A stretch of DNA of 64,000 nt from Candidatus Melainabacteria bacterium (GCA_003963305.1 RXJR01000001.1:1-64000), one strand, 5' to 3'; numbered from the stretch's first letter, positions 1 to 8,844 are shown. Program-made: numbers and translations. The notes: a model not told the origin generated them from the sequence alone.

Positions 1-78
1 CTCGGGACGAGTGCGTTCCATGGCTAGGCGGGACGAATGGCGTTCCGGGCACTCGGGACGAGTGCGTTCCATGGCTAG
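1..78. repeat. Tandem hairpin repeat, three copies, first cut by window edge
   Basis: Copy at 49-78 has a 7-bp perfect stem (GCACTCG / CGAGTGC) with a GGA loop, followed by the tail GTTCCATGGCTAG. Positions 1-27 are the same sequence without its first bases, and 28-48 is a decayed copy lacking a full stem. The stop codon of the neighbouring minus-strand gene (75-77) lies inside the tail. Related copies with changed but still pairing stems are found at 28139-28205 and 35568-35594, which makes this a dispersed family and not a single terminator. Confidence 0.75.
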
Positions 79-1985
79 CCGACTGGTCTGAATACTCGGG
101 TAAAACTTCCGTAGTCCATGTCGGTCAACGGTCCAATGTGGTCGCTTGCCTCCATGCCATTTCCGAGATAAACAAGAATATGCCCATGAGGGTTGGTGCG
201 AGTCGTGCCGTGCACAACAATGTCGCCGGGTTTCAGTTTGCTGTTTTCAGGAATCTCCTGAAATTGATTATCACGAGCGAGACGACCTGCCGCCATATAG
301 GCAGATCCACCGTGAATGTTGCCGGTGCCGGCCATGTCGAGAGCCGTAGCTACGCCCTTAAGGCAGAGTCCATGTGAATCCATACGTCGGGCTACAAGCT
401 TGGCGTCACGACAAATGGTTGCTGCAAGATTTGGATCACCATTGACTGCACCCGTGGCGTCGGTGCCGTTTCCGGCAGCCGCATCGGCGATGGCGGCGGC
501 TCTGCTGTCTTCGACTTCCTTGGCTTCCTTAGCAATCGCATCGGCAGTATCAGGAATGGACTCAGTGTGAACGCCACCGGCACTCCATTGCTCATAAGAT
601 CCGTCGCCGTGAATAACACTGAACGTGCCGTTCGGCTCAACCAGTGGCACTACATCCGCAGATTTGTTGTTGCCGTCAAGCCACTGACCGTTATCTCTGT
701 GAAGCTGATAGCCGTATGCGTCAATCTCAGTCAAACTGCCATTCTGGTCATACTTGAAACGGCTTATCTTGCCACCACCATTGATGATTTCAGTGGGCAT
801 TGTCTTATCGCCAAATTTGGCCGAAACAACTTCGCTACCGCCAAGCCTGAAGTCAATTGATTTGAATTGAGCATCACTGCCGTCTCCGGTTTGAGTGACG
901 GTTAGACGTCCAGAGTCCGAAGCGCTCAGTGTGCCGGCAATTGGAGTGGCTCCGTCGATGGAGACCATTCCGTTTTCCGATTTATACGAATGCGTCTTAC
1001 CATCTTTTCCTGTCATAGAAAAACCAGTCAATTGATTGCTTGCATCGTAAGAGAAACCGGAAGCCTTGTTGCCATTGCTGTATTCAATCGATGTAAGATG
1101 CTGGTCCTTATCCCAGTGAACGACCGTTCCAGCCCATCCTTCCTCAGTAGTGGCGCCGGACTTGTCAGTGATTTTGACTGCGCCTTCCTGCTTCGGATCC
1201 AGCGAAATGTCTAATGGTTTTTTGTGATCCGGATCGGCAGACGAATAGAATTTTCCGTCATCGGCTTTCGCATAGGAAACCTTCTTTCCATCGCGCTCGA
1301 CGGTCATCGCAGAAAGTTCGCCGTCTTTATATTCAAAAGTTTTAGAGGAGTTGCGATTGGTTTCGTGAGTGATCAAGCCGTTCGCGTCGCGGTCGATTGT
1401 GCCACCCCATGGTGAGATAGTGGTAGAACTTCCGTCTGCATGGCTGAGAGTTTCACGCCCCTTGGCGTTAATAGTAACTACATCGTCAGTGGACTTTCTT
1501 GTTTCCTTGCCGTTTTCGTATTCATGATACTTGCCATCTTTGGCATCATATTTCCAGGTGTCACCACTTTTGGTGGTCCATGATTGAACGTGGTTGTCTT
1601 TGTCGTAAGTAAATGTGGTGCCATGAGCTTTGGTCACGAGGCTGGCACTTCCATCAACGGGAGAAGTGCTTGCTGTACTGATTCCGCGATATGCAAAGTT
1701 CGTATCGCCAGTTTCAACAATATCTAAGTTTGGCAATATGCCATCTTTGTGCAACTGCTTAGTAACGGCAGCCAGGTCGTTTTTGAACGTTTCCTTGTCT
1801 ACCTTTCCATTCGTTGAATCTTGCTGACGAAGCGCGAACAGTTCCTGGTGAAGCCGTTGGGCATCAATGTGACCATTCTGATTGGCGCTCTCGATGCGAC
1901 TGACTGTCTGCTGAACACGATCGGTAGTATCGGCGGTGGTTGGTGGCATAGTAAGGGCTCTTGTCGAGGCTGAAGGTGCGCTCAC
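75..1985 (-). CDS. YD/RHS-repeat-like protein with C-terminal CHAP/NlpC-like domain
   Basis: A 636-residue protein. Residues of about 90-490 are a run of degenerate tyrosine/glycine/aspartate-rich repeats (for example SFSYDASNQLTGFSMTG-type units) resembling YD/RHS repeats. An Ala/Glu-rich linker near 490-530 follows. The last ~110 residues look like a papain-fold amidase: a candidate nucleophile Cys in GLCLKG, then KPGDIVVHG and a His in HGHILVYLGNG. No signal peptide is evident. The start used is GTG at 1985; an ATG at 1949 is an alternative, and neither has a clear ribosome site. It may be a cell-wall hydrolase or a polymorphic-toxin-like protein. The domain order is visible, the role is inferred. 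Confidence 0.8.
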   Translation of the reverse strand: MSAPSASTRALTMPPTTADTTDRVQQTVSRIESANQNGHIDAQRLHQELFALRQQDSTNGKVDKETFKNDLAAVTKQLHKDGILPNLDIVETGDTNFAYRGISTASTSPVDGSASLVTKAHGTTFTYDKDNHVQSWTTKSGDTWKYDAKDGKYHEYENGKETRKSTDDVVTINAKGRETLSHADGSSTTISPWGGTIDRDANGLITHETNRNSSKTFEYKDGELSAMTVERDGKKVSYAKADDGKFYSSADPDHKKPLDISLDPKQEGAVKITDKSGATTEEGWAGTVVHWDKDQHLTSIEYSNGNKASGFSYDASNQLTGFSMTGKDGKTHSYKSENGMVSIDGATPIAGTLSASDSGRLTVTQTGDGSDAQFKSIDFRLGGSEVVSAKFGDKTMPTEIINGGGKISRFKYDQNGSLTEIDAYGYQLHRDNGQWLDGNNKSADVVPLVEPNGTFSVIHGDGSYEQWSAGGVHTESIPDTADAIAKEAKEVEDSRAAAIADAAAGNGTDATGAVNGDPNLAATICRDAKLVARRMDSHGLCLKGVATALDMAGTGNIHGGSAYMAAGRLARDNQFQEIPENSKLKPGDIVVHGTTRTNPHGHILVYLGNGMEASDHIGPLTDMDYGSFTRVFRPVG

Positions 1986-2114
1986 ACAACGAACTCTGCG
2001 ACTCCGGGAAATTGGAGCCGATGTTTTTGCGACTATCGAATTGCGATAGCAGCCGAGCCACTGGAGAGCAGGTATATATTTATGGGCAAAAGCAGTGTAA
2101 CAGAATCCAGACAG

Positions 2115-2192
2115 TTGTCAACATCAATTAAGACAAGCCCTGACAGACTTAATGCGCCCAGACTAAATGCGCCCAGGCTTAATGTTTGCCGA
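2115..2192. repeat. Short direct repeat upstream of lipoprotein gene
   Basis: Three adjacent 15-bp units near 2147-2190 share the pattern CTTAATGCGCCCAGA / CTAAATGCGCCCAGG / CTTAATGTTTGCC, the last decayed. They lie in the 253-bp gap between two divergent genes, just upstream of the lipoprotein gene, so they could be operator sites or slippage products. Confidence 0.4.
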
Positions 2193-2238
2193 CAAAGTAA
2201 AATAAGTAAGGTCGAGCCGCTGAGGAGATCTAATCTGC

Positions 2239-3486
2239 ATGAAAACGGCACGCAATCGCACCGCCTTCATTCTGCTCGCCGCACTCGTCTGTACAAGTTC
2301 TTGCGGCAACATAAAAGAGGTAGACAAAAAGCGGCTGCCGCCTATCTCGAAATCACGTCCAATTGGCAGCCCAGCGGGGCCATCAGATTCTGCTTCGATT
2401 AAGCGAATCAACTTCAATCCAACCGGTGAAACCAGCGACTGGACCTTGCCAGCAAGCAATTTTGTTGACCCGAAGCGAACCAAAGATGTCAAAACGAACA
2501 GTCTGATGCGATACGAAGGCTCTGTCGTCGGCTTCGTCAAATTCGACAAGCCCGGATACCTGCAAGAGCGCATCTATGACGATGTTTATGGCGACATCTA
2601 CGGCGGTTGGTCTTCTCACAAGGTTCAAATAAAACCGACCAAAGAACCAGTATACGTATCAGTCGGATTGGGATACACCCGCGACGACGCGGTGCAAGAA
2701 GTTTGCTGGTTTCCCGAGGGCGCGAAAGAGGGTGTTGTTCTTTATTCGACGGCGTATCCTGAGATAGGTGAAAAGCTTACAGCCGCCGATGTTTATGGTC
2801 CAGAGCAACTCGGAAACGAGTACCAGTTCCACGATACGGTCGCCATTAACACAATAAATGAGAACCTGAAAAACGGCAATGTCGACCAAGCCCAGAAAAT
2901 CCTCAAAGATTGCGCCCAGGCTCTCAGCAAAATGAGAGATTCGCAGGACGGCAGTAGCCATGCAATTATTCCGGCAAAAAATCTGAACACACGAAACTGG
3001 GCAATGGTTCGCGCTTATGAATTAGGTCTTGCACTTGGCGAACCAAATTTCAGAACAAAGACGAAAGCTCTGGAAGACGTTCTGAATGGTTCACACTGGC
3101 CGAAAGACACAGCGGACCCGACCGAAAGAGAATACCGCGACATGCTGCCCATGTATGCGTGGCTGAACGAACAGCTAAACGGAAAACACAGTGCTCCGCC
3201 GAAGGTAGACGAATCGAAATCTTGTATTGCCGGTCATGATCCAAAAACTGTAACGGAATACCTTTTGTCAGACAAAGCATCCGAAGATGACAAAGCAAGA
3301 GTAATGTTCACTAACATTGACTTTTGGGTCGCTGTGAAAAATTTCCTGCGCAAAGATTTTAAAGAATCAGAGAAGCATTTGAATGCTTTCTTCAATGACA
3401 GACACTCCAAAGGAGATGCATTCGAAGTCGCGGCAGCAGCCAAACTCAAAGACTTCGAGTTTTTTGAATTGCATCCAGAGAAGTAA
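2239..3486 (+). CDS. Hypothetical lipoprotein
   Basis: 415 residues beginning with a Lys/Arg n-region and a hydrophobic stretch (FILLAALVCTSSC) that ends in a cysteine preceded by TSS. This resembles a lipoprotein signal with modification at Cys 22 or 23. The mature part is hydrophilic, with no motif I recognise; residues ~195-290 are helical and could hold TPR-like repeats. GAGGAG at about 2223 is a good ribosome site for the ATG. It runs towards the thioredoxin-like gene, 160 bp downstream. Function unknown. Confidence 0.8.
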   Translation: MKTARNRTAFILLAALVCTSSCGNIKEVDKKRLPPISKSRPIGSPAGPSDSASIKRINFNPTGETSDWTLPASNFVDPKRTKDVKTNSLMRYEGSVVGFVKFDKPGYLQERIYDDVYGDIYGGWSSHKVQIKPTKEPVYVSVGLGYTRDDAVQEVCWFPEGAKEGVVLYSTAYPEIGEKLTAADVYGPEQLGNEYQFHDTVAINTINENLKNGNVDQAQKILKDCAQALSKMRDSQDGSSHAIIPAKNLNTRNWAMVRAYELGLALGEPNFRTKTKALEDVLNGSHWPKDTADPTEREYRDMLPMYAWLNEQLNGKHSAPPKVDESKSCIAGHDPKTVTEYLLSDKASEDDKARVMFTNIDFWVAVKNFLRKDFKESEKHLNAFFNDRHSKGDAFEVAAAAKLKDFEFFELHPEK

Positions 3487-3646
3487 ACTGGCAGCCCAAA
3501 GAAGCACTCCAGAAATATTTCACAAGCTTCGGTGAGAATTGTATGGAGCGCTGCTGCGCATACACTCCGACAGTCTCCTGATACGCTGCTGAGCAGAGTC
3601 TTGAAGGAGGTGCGATCGGAAACCGTCTTTCAAGAAGGAAATCATT

Positions 3647-4177
3647 ATGGTATCTAAAAAGCTTTTGTTGACACTGATCGCTAGCTGCGTCGCCATATAC
3701 ACCAAATGCAGTGCCAATGCCAATGCCAATGCACCAGAACGGATACCGGGCTTCAAAGGCGCGACAGCCTGGCTGCGCGGAAAAGCTGTAGGACAAGATG
3801 ACCTCCGAGGAAAAGTGGTGCTGGTCGACTTTTATACGTCTCGCTGCTCTAACTGCCTGGCGGCGGTTCCGCATATTTCTGAATTGCATCGGCGGTATAA
3901 AGATCGAGGACTGGTGGTAGTTGGGGTGCACACTCCGGAGTTCGAGGAAGAGCGAGACCCAAAACTGATTGAGAAAACAGCGCAGCGGCTTGGTGTCGAG
4001 TATCCAGTCGCAATAGACAATGATCATGCAATCTGGAACCTCTATCACAATCAATACTGGCCAAATCTGATGCTGTTCGATAAAACTGGAAAGCTTGTCT
4101 ATGCTCACGCCGGTGAAGGTGACTATGAGCAAACAGAGCAGGCCGTGCAGGCGCTGTGCAACGCCCCGACTATTTAG
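3647..4177 (+). CDS. Secreted thioredoxin-like (TlpA/AhpC-TSA type) protein
   Basis: 176 residues with an N-terminal signal sequence ending in an Asn-Ala repeat (SANANANA). A thioredoxin fold follows: VVLVDFYTSRCSNC carries the CxxC redox pair (CSNC), then AVPHISELHRRY, IDNDHAIWNLYHNQYWPNLMLF (the cis-Pro region, NQYWPNL) and GKLVYAHAGEG. This matches the periplasmic TlpA/redoxin type found in NHL- or DipZ-associated thioredoxins. It probably acts as a thiol oxidoreductase outside the cytoplasmic membrane. AAGGAAATCATT precedes the ATG. It appears monocistronic. Confidence 0.88.
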   Translation: MVSKKLLLTLIASCVAIYTKCSANANANAPERIPGFKGATAWLRGKAVGQDDLRGKVVLVDFYTSRCSNCLAAVPHISELHRRYKDRGLVVVGVHTPEFEEERDPKLIEKTAQRLGVEYPVAIDNDHAIWNLYHNQYWPNLMLFDKTGKLVYAHAGEGDYEQTEQAVQALCNAPTI

Positions 4178-4322
4178 TAGACGCTGCTGGATTTCCGGAT
4201 AAGCTTACCCGTGATGCGATTTGCACAACCTTAGTAGCACCTTCCGCATTGTGCCTATTCTGTCATTCGGTTCGAGCGGTGCCAGATTAGAATGCGGTTT
4301 TAACGTGAGGTGGTCTTGCGCC

Positions 4323-4345
4323 TAGTATGACCATAAGCCATACTA
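4323..4345. promoter_or_regulatory. Inverted repeat upstream of toxin-antitoxin pair
   Basis: TAGTATG at 4323-4329 and CATACTA at 4339-4345 form a perfect 7-bp inverted repeat with a 9-bp spacer. Ribbon-helix-helix antitoxins commonly repress their own operon through such palindromes, so this is a candidate autoregulatory operator. It overlaps the start of a 18-codon ORF. Confidence 0.45.
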
Positions 4346-4401
4346 TGAGTATTACCACTGAAGCGAAGCTGAAGGTTACAGTGGATGAGTTGAGAGGCTA
4401 A
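4345..4401 (+). CDS. Possible 18-residue leader peptide of the toxin-antitoxin operon
   Basis: ATG at 4345 opens an 18-codon frame (starting MSITTEAKLKV) that stops at 4401, five bases before the antitoxin GTG. Its end carries the same GAGAGGCTAA string found before the toxin ATG. It could be a translated leader, or the decayed start of an older antitoxin reading frame. No ribosome site is clear for it. Confidence 0.25.
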   Translation: MSITTEAKLKVTVDELRG

Positions 4402-4405
4402 ACAA

Positions 4406-4651
4406 GTGAAAGAAAAAGTGACGGTCTCCATAGACCCTGAACTCTTGAAGATAGTTGACAATTTTGTTCAGAACTCGACGGAAGGCGGCGTGTCTAGAAG
4501 TTCGGTGTTCGAGCAAGCCTTGCAGCTATGGAAACAAGAACTACGCGATGCATTCGATGAGCACTACTACTCTCAACATGCAGACGCGCTAAAGGATCCA
4601 TCCTGGACCGCAATAACAACTGAAGCTGCTAGAGCTATTTGGCGAGAATAA
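4406..4651 (+). CDS. Ribbon-helix-helix antitoxin (ParD/CopG/MazE-like)
   Basis: 81 residues. The N-terminus KEKVTVSIDPELLKIVDNFV followed by SRSSVFEQALQLW is the beta-strand, helix, helix pattern of RHH DNA-binding antitoxins. The acidic, Trp-containing C-terminal half (residues ~48-81) fits a toxin-wrapping tail. It starts with GTG after GAGAGGCTAAACAA. It precedes a MazF-type toxin by 56 bp, so it should neutralise that toxin and repress the shared promoter. The family assignment rests on fold pattern. Confidence 0.82.
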   Translation: MKEKVTVSIDPELLKIVDNFVQNSTEGGVSRSSVFEQALQLWKQELRDAFDEHYYSQHADALKDPSWTAITTEAARAIWRE

Positions 4652-4707
4652 GGTCCGGGAAAATTACGACCGAGTTCCGAATTGAAAACAGGGAGAGAGG
4701 CTAAAAA

Positions 4708-5094
4708 ATGACATCAAATCGGCCTTTTCCGCCTGCATCGTTCCCACAGATTGGCGAGGTCTACTGGGTCAACCTGCCTAATCAACCAAATGATCCACAT
4801 CAACCCAGAACGGCGATTGTAATATCGCCTAATGGTAGAAACAAAAGCTGCAATGACATTATCGTTGTACCCACAACGTCATCAGCTAAGTTTAGAGCAC
4901 ATCCACTTGTACACGTACTTCTGCCAGCCGGAGAGGGGGGCTTGAAGCGCAACTCAATCGTGCGCTGCGATCAGGTAACAACTATAGATAAGTCACTATT
5001 AGGAAGCGGTGCTCTCGGCAGCCCGATCGGCGCAAAATATCAAGAACAAATCATAAGAGGTGTTAGGCGAGCGATAGCCGATCCTACAGCCTAG
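4708..5094 (+). CDS. MazF/PemK-type endoribonuclease toxin
   Basis: 128 residues with the PemK/MazF signature: GEVYWVNLP at the N-terminus, QPRTAIVISPNGRN, DIIVVPTTSS and NSIVRCDQVTTIDKSLLG. These match the conserved beta-barrel, including the Arg and Ser/Thr region of the RNA-cleaving site. Such toxins cleave mRNA at specific short sequences. A good ribosome site (GGGAGAG) precedes the ATG. The size is usual for the family, so it is likely intact. It pairs with the RHH antitoxin at 4406. Confidence 0.88.
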   Translation: MTSNRPFPPASFPQIGEVYWVNLPNQPNDPHQPRTAIVISPNGRNKSCNDIIVVPTTSSAKFRAHPLVHVLLPAGEGGLKRNSIVRCDQVTTIDKSLLGSGALGSPIGAKYQEQIIRGVRRAIADPTA

Positions 5095-5135
5095 TCAATC
5101 TTTACCAGTCCATACAGGCACCCATTCGACGAAAC

Positions 5136-6548
5136 TCAATCAAAAATCTTACCCGGGTTGAGCAAATTTTGAGGATCTAGCGCTTTCTTGATCTGCCTGA
5201 AAATGGCGAGTTCAGCAGGTGTTCGACTGTAGCTTAGTGCCGCCTTCTTCAGTAGTCCAATTCCGTGCTCGGCCGAAACGCTGCCACCGAACTTCCTCAC
5301 GGTTTCGAACATCTCTGTATCTGCGGCGTGACAGATATCAAGGAACTCAGATTTCTCCATCTGCGGTGGCTTCAAAAAATTGACGTGAAAGTTTCCATCA
5401 CCCAAATGACCGAAGAGAAATAATTTCAAGTGCGGATAATTGCTTGAAAGGAGCGCCTGCATCTCAGTTGCAAACTCGTCCAATTTCGCAATCGGCAGAG
5501 CAATATCATTCTTATAGACCAGTCCTTGAGCAGCCAGGCTTTCGCTGACCAGCTCACGCAATGCCCAGAGATCATTGCGCTCCTCGTGTGAATGGGCAAG
5601 AACACCATCTACGATCAAATCATTTTCGAGAGCGATTTGCATCCACTCGTCAAGTTTCTGCTTCTGTTCTGCACTCTCGGCGCACTCGACTTCAAGCAGA
5701 ATATAACTGTGGGCTGCAGACGCGAATGGACTTTTGCGTTGGCTAAATTTGAGCACGCTCTCGAGGCAATCATTGGTCAAATATTCGAACGTGAGAATAG
5801 TGAATGGTCCATTCAACTTAGTGTGTTTCAGCAGCTCGAGAGATGCAGCCAAACTGCTAGTAGCAAAGAAAAACAGTTCGGTGTGGATCGGCAAAGAAGT
5901 AAGCCTGAGCGTAGCTTCGGTGATGATGCCGAGAGTTCCCTCCGTGCCGATAAAGAGCTGCGAAAGTTCCATCCCCGTGTTGTTTTTCTGCAACGAACCA
6001 TTCAACTCTAAAATGTCACCACCAATGGTGACAACCTGCAAGCCATTAACCCAATTGCGAGTCAAGCCATAGCGAATCACGCGCTGCCCACCGGCATTTG
6101 TGGATATGTTTCCCCCGACGTGACTGGACCCTTTCGAAGCGAAATCAATCGGCCACGTCAAACCCAAAGGTGCACAATGTTCATGCACAGCTTGAGTGAT
6201 AGCGCCAGCCTGGACACGCACGGTCGAGGAAAGCAGGTCAACGGGGAAGATTTTGTTCATACGTGCCAAGGACAGGACGACTTCGCCGTTTGCGGCTACT
6301 GCGCCTCCGGAAAGACCGGTCCTTCCGCCGGATGGCACAACGGCGACACCATGCTCACTGCATAGTCGCAAAAAGGCAGCCACTTCATCGGTGGTTCGCG
6401 GAAACACTATCGCAGCTGGTGCGGGGTCGTATACTCGAGTCCAGTCGCGTCCATATTCAGCCAGATCTTCGGGCGCGACGGTCATAAAGTCAGCCGGAAA
6501 GCACCTGACGATTTCTGAATTCAAATCAAGAGGCAACGCTTTGTTCAA
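5136..6548 (-). CDS. glcD: FAD-linked oxidase, glycolate oxidase subunit GlcD / D-lactate dehydrogenase type
   Basis: 470 residues. FAD-binding PCMH domain: PSGGRTGLSGGAV, then GGNISTNAGGQRVIRYG and GTEGTLGIITEATLRL. The C-terminal oxidase domain has LFGHLGDGNFHVN and the closing GGSVSAEHGIGLLKK. The length is typical of GlcD/D-2-hydroxyacid dehydrogenases. It would oxidise a 2-hydroxyacid such as glycolate or D-lactate. GlcE and GlcF partners are absent here. It overlaps the upstream MocR gene by four bases, so the two are cotranscribed. Exact substrate unknown. Confidence 0.9.
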   Translation of the reverse strand: MNKALPLDLNSEIVRCFPADFMTVAPEDLAEYGRDWTRVYDPAPAAIVFPRTTDEVAAFLRLCSEHGVAVVPSGGRTGLSGGAVAANGEVVLSLARMNKIFPVDLLSSTVRVQAGAITQAVHEHCAPLGLTWPIDFASKGSSHVGGNISTNAGGQRVIRYGLTRNWVNGLQVVTIGGDILELNGSLQKNNTGMELSQLFIGTEGTLGIITEATLRLTSLPIHTELFFFATSSLAASLELLKHTKLNGPFTILTFEYLTNDCLESVLKFSQRKSPFASAAHSYILLEVECAESAEQKQKLDEWMQIALENDLIVDGVLAHSHEERNDLWALRELVSESLAAQGLVYKNDIALPIAKLDEFATEMQALLSSNYPHLKLFLFGHLGDGNFHVNFLKPPQMEKSEFLDICHAADTEMFETVRKFGGSVSAEHGIGLLKKAALSYSRTPAELAIFRQIKKALDPQNLLNPGKIFD

Positions 6549-7984
6549 CTGAAAAAACCCTGGGTAAAAGATTGCACCGAGTCATTGATTTCTCGTGGTG
6601 TCATTTGAGCAAACGGTACCACGTATTCATTAGATATTCGTGGGTTGAGATAGTAACTATCAATTGGTATCAGAGGCAGTGCCGCTGCGCGAGCCAGCTC
6701 CATGATCTCCGTTTGAGTTTTATAGTCGTCAAAGCGAATGTACTGATGCAGTCCAGCCGCTTCCTTCGAGAAATAGACATGACGAGAAAGCCTGTCTCCC
6801 AGAGCCGCAATCAAGACATTACGGCGCTCTAGATAAACTGTTTTATTTCTCTTTATCGTACGCTCAAGATCGCCATCCTCGATAAAATCAGCCATCGCAT
6901 GTTGCTCGATCAAAGAAAGTGCATCGCGCTCGGCAACCTGCCGCACAGATTTCGCAACAGGCAAAAGGTCCTTCGGCAGCACCGTAAAGCCGTTGCGCAC
7001 AACCGGTCCCAGTACCTTCCAGAAAGTAGACATGTAGATGACGCGCTGGTTGTTGCTGCCGAATAAAGCGGGCATCGGTCGCGAGGTATAACGAAATTCG
7101 CTGTCATAGTGATTCTCTATGATTATTACATCGCGCTCGTTGGCCCAGTTCAAAAGCGCATCGCGGCGCGAGGGAGACAACACTGCTCCGGTTGGCTGTT
7201 GATGCGACGGACTGATGAACAGCAACTTCACATCATCTTTGATGGCGAACAGTTTTTCGACATCGATACCATCAGAATCTACCGGCACGGGAATCAACTC
7301 CGCCTGATGAGCAGAAAAGATACGACGCGAACCGGCGTTTCCCGGGTCTTCCACGACGACACGATCGCCAGGATCGATTAAAAGCTTGACGATAAATTCA
7401 AGAGTCGGATGCCCACCCGAATGAATTGAAATTTGCTCGCCACTGCATGCGATGCCCTGAGCCCGACCGAGATATCCGGCGATGGCGTCACGCAGCGCGC
7501 GTAAGCCAAATGAATCTTGCGAGGGCTGTAGCAGCTCGCTATTCCGCAACGCATGCTTGGCTAAATGCCGCCTCCACAACTTAATGGGAAACTGCGAAAT
7601 CGGAGGTGCCCCGGTGGAAAAATCTTCCAGTTCACTCGGTTCGCCAAGCTGACAGGCCCGTTTAGCAAACACCGAGATCCGACTGGAGAAATCAACATGG
7701 GGTTGGTCGGACGGACCTGGCTGTGCTGATTTGATGTCTGGCGCAGCCAGGACCGTTGTTCCACTCGAGCTGGTCTGCAGGACGTTCTGCGAAACGAGCA
7801 GCTCATAGGCGCTGATTACCGTTTGTCGAGACACACCGAGGGTTTCGGACAATTTCCTTGTCGTCGGCACGATATCGCCTTGCTTCAGCAACCCGGTCGA
7901 AACTGCGTCACGGAAAGCATCGGCCAATTGCCGATAGAGTGGCGCAGGCAGTTCAGAGTTCAGTTTAATCGGGAAAAACTGCAT
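6545..7984 (-). CDS. MocR/PdxR-type GntR regulator with aminotransferase-like domain
   Basis: 479 residues. N-terminal winged helix of GntR type: PLYRQLADAFRDAV, PTTRKLSETLGVSRQTVISAYELL (~residues 13-70). The C-terminal fold-type I aminotransferase domain has SPSHQQPTGAVLS, NHYDSEFRY and STFWKVLGPVVRNGF, where the Lys is the expected PLP-binding residue. MocR proteins sense PLP or amino-acid adducts and regulate adjacent genes; here the likely target is the cotranscribed oxidase. The ATG lacks a clear ribosome site and lies inside the end of a short upstream ORF, so it may be translationally coupled or start earlier at a non-ATG codon. Confidence 0.9.
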   Translation of the reverse strand: MQFFPIKLNSELPAPLYRQLADAFRDAVSTGLLKQGDIVPTTRKLSETLGVSRQTVISAYELLVSQNVLQTSSSGTTVLAAPDIKSAQPGPSDQPHVDFSSRISVFAKRACQLGEPSELEDFSTGAPPISQFPIKLWRRHLAKHALRNSELLQPSQDSFGLRALRDAIAGYLGRAQGIACSGEQISIHSGGHPTLEFIVKLLIDPGDRVVVEDPGNAGSRRIFSAHQAELIPVPVDSDGIDVEKLFAIKDDVKLLFISPSHQQPTGAVLSPSRRDALLNWANERDVIIIENHYDSEFRYTSRPMPALFGSNNQRVIYMSTFWKVLGPVVRNGFTVLPKDLLPVAKSVRQVAERDALSLIEQHAMADFIEDGDLERTIKRNKTVYLERRNVLIAALGDRLSRHVYFSKEAAGLHQYIRFDDYKTQTEIMELARAAALPLIPIDSYYLNPRISNEYVVPFAQMTPREINDSVQSFTQGFFS

Positions 7985-8249
7985 GAGACGCTCGTACTGG
8001 CTTTGGGCGTTCTCTTGCAGGCGAGTTCGAAACGAGATCCGTAAAAATGGACATTACAACAGCCTTGAGGAGAGACATATTGCAAGTAAAACAGTAACTG
8101 AACGGCTCGATACTCACCCCAAGAAACTTATGCTCCCGGGTGGAGATGTCCAAAATATCACAAACGTCCAGCTGGAGCGCAGCCGTCCCGGCTGCAACAG
8201 GCACTGAGGCGACCTCAGCCTGGCTAGGGGATGCGGGGGCGTGTTTCAT
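7965..8249 (-). CDS. Short hypothetical ORF with strong ribosome site upstream of MocR
   Basis: 94 codons starting MKHAPASPSQAEVAS. The ATG (8247-8249) is preceded by TTAAGGAGGATTCG, one of the best Shine-Dalgarno sequences in the window. The frame contains QLDVCDILDIS and three further-spaced cysteines in SYCFTCNM, and overlaps the MocR start by 20 bases. No family recognised. It could be a true small protein, a leader peptide coupling translation of the regulator, or a peptide-natural-product precursor. The second half may only be open by chance. Confidence 0.45.
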   Translation of the reverse strand: MKHAPASPSQAEVASVPVAAGTAALQLDVCDILDISTREHKFLGVSIEPFSYCFTCNMSLLKAVVMSIFTDLVSNSPARERPKPVRASHAVFPD

Positions 8250-8467
8250 CGAATCCTCCTTAAGAGAATGGGCGGTGAACAACTTAATTAGATTGGGCAA
8301 GAGGAGCGCCGTCGCGGTCGTTTAAGACGCGCTTCGGTAAATTGAGTATGCACCCATTCCACTTGAGAACCACCAAGATTAAATGGTCCTGTCACAAAAT
8401 CGATCGTGGCCTTGGTCGAAAGTCCGAAAATCGGCCTGAACTCGTTAATTCAATGGCGCTCGCTAAA

Positions 8468-8782
8468 TCAATGGTGCCGTTGCTGTGCAGCCTCAGAACT
8501 GATGATTTCTTTGACCTCGCCCGCGTTTGATGTAGTCGTGATGCCGGTATTGAAGTTCGCCACTTCCTGCAAATTTGTCACCTGCGACTGGAGCTGGCGA
8601 ACCTGTTCCTCTAGCGACTCCAAACGTAAGCGGTACTGGCGCTCCTGTTCGGGACCGAGTTCCTGGAATTTGAGTCTCAGTCGCTCAGAGAAGGCATCTG
8701 CAATAGGAGCTGCTACCTTCATGATTCCAGTGATGACTACCACGGCAATCAATATTCCAGCTAGCAGCTCTATGACAATCAT
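8468..8782 (-). CDS. Small membrane-anchored coiled-coil protein
   Basis: 104 residues. One N-terminal membrane segment (IELLAGILIAVVVITGIM), then a charged heptad-like stretch (LRLESLEEQVRQLQSQVTN) predicting a coiled coil at ~45-75, then a Ser/Thr/Glu tail. AAGGAGAGAAACA before the ATG is a strong ribosome site. It lies 62 bp downstream of the SPFH lipoprotein gene on the same strand, suggesting a shared operon and a membrane partner role. No named family recognised. Confidence 0.78.
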   Translation of the reverse strand: MIVIELLAGILIAVVVITGIMKVAAPIADAFSERLRLKFQELGPEQERQYRLRLESLEEQVRQLQSQVTNLQEVANFNTGITTTSNAGEVKEIISSEAAQQRHH

Positions 8783-8844
8783 TGTTTCTCTCCTTGCTCT
8801 TCTCTAACTACTTCTTCTTGCTTCTTCTCTAATTATGCCCATGA

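Noticed and set aside
5592-6011. Long open frame antisense to the GlcD-type oxidase
   Set aside because: It lies entirely inside a gene with clear motifs, has no ribosome site and no recognisable protein features.
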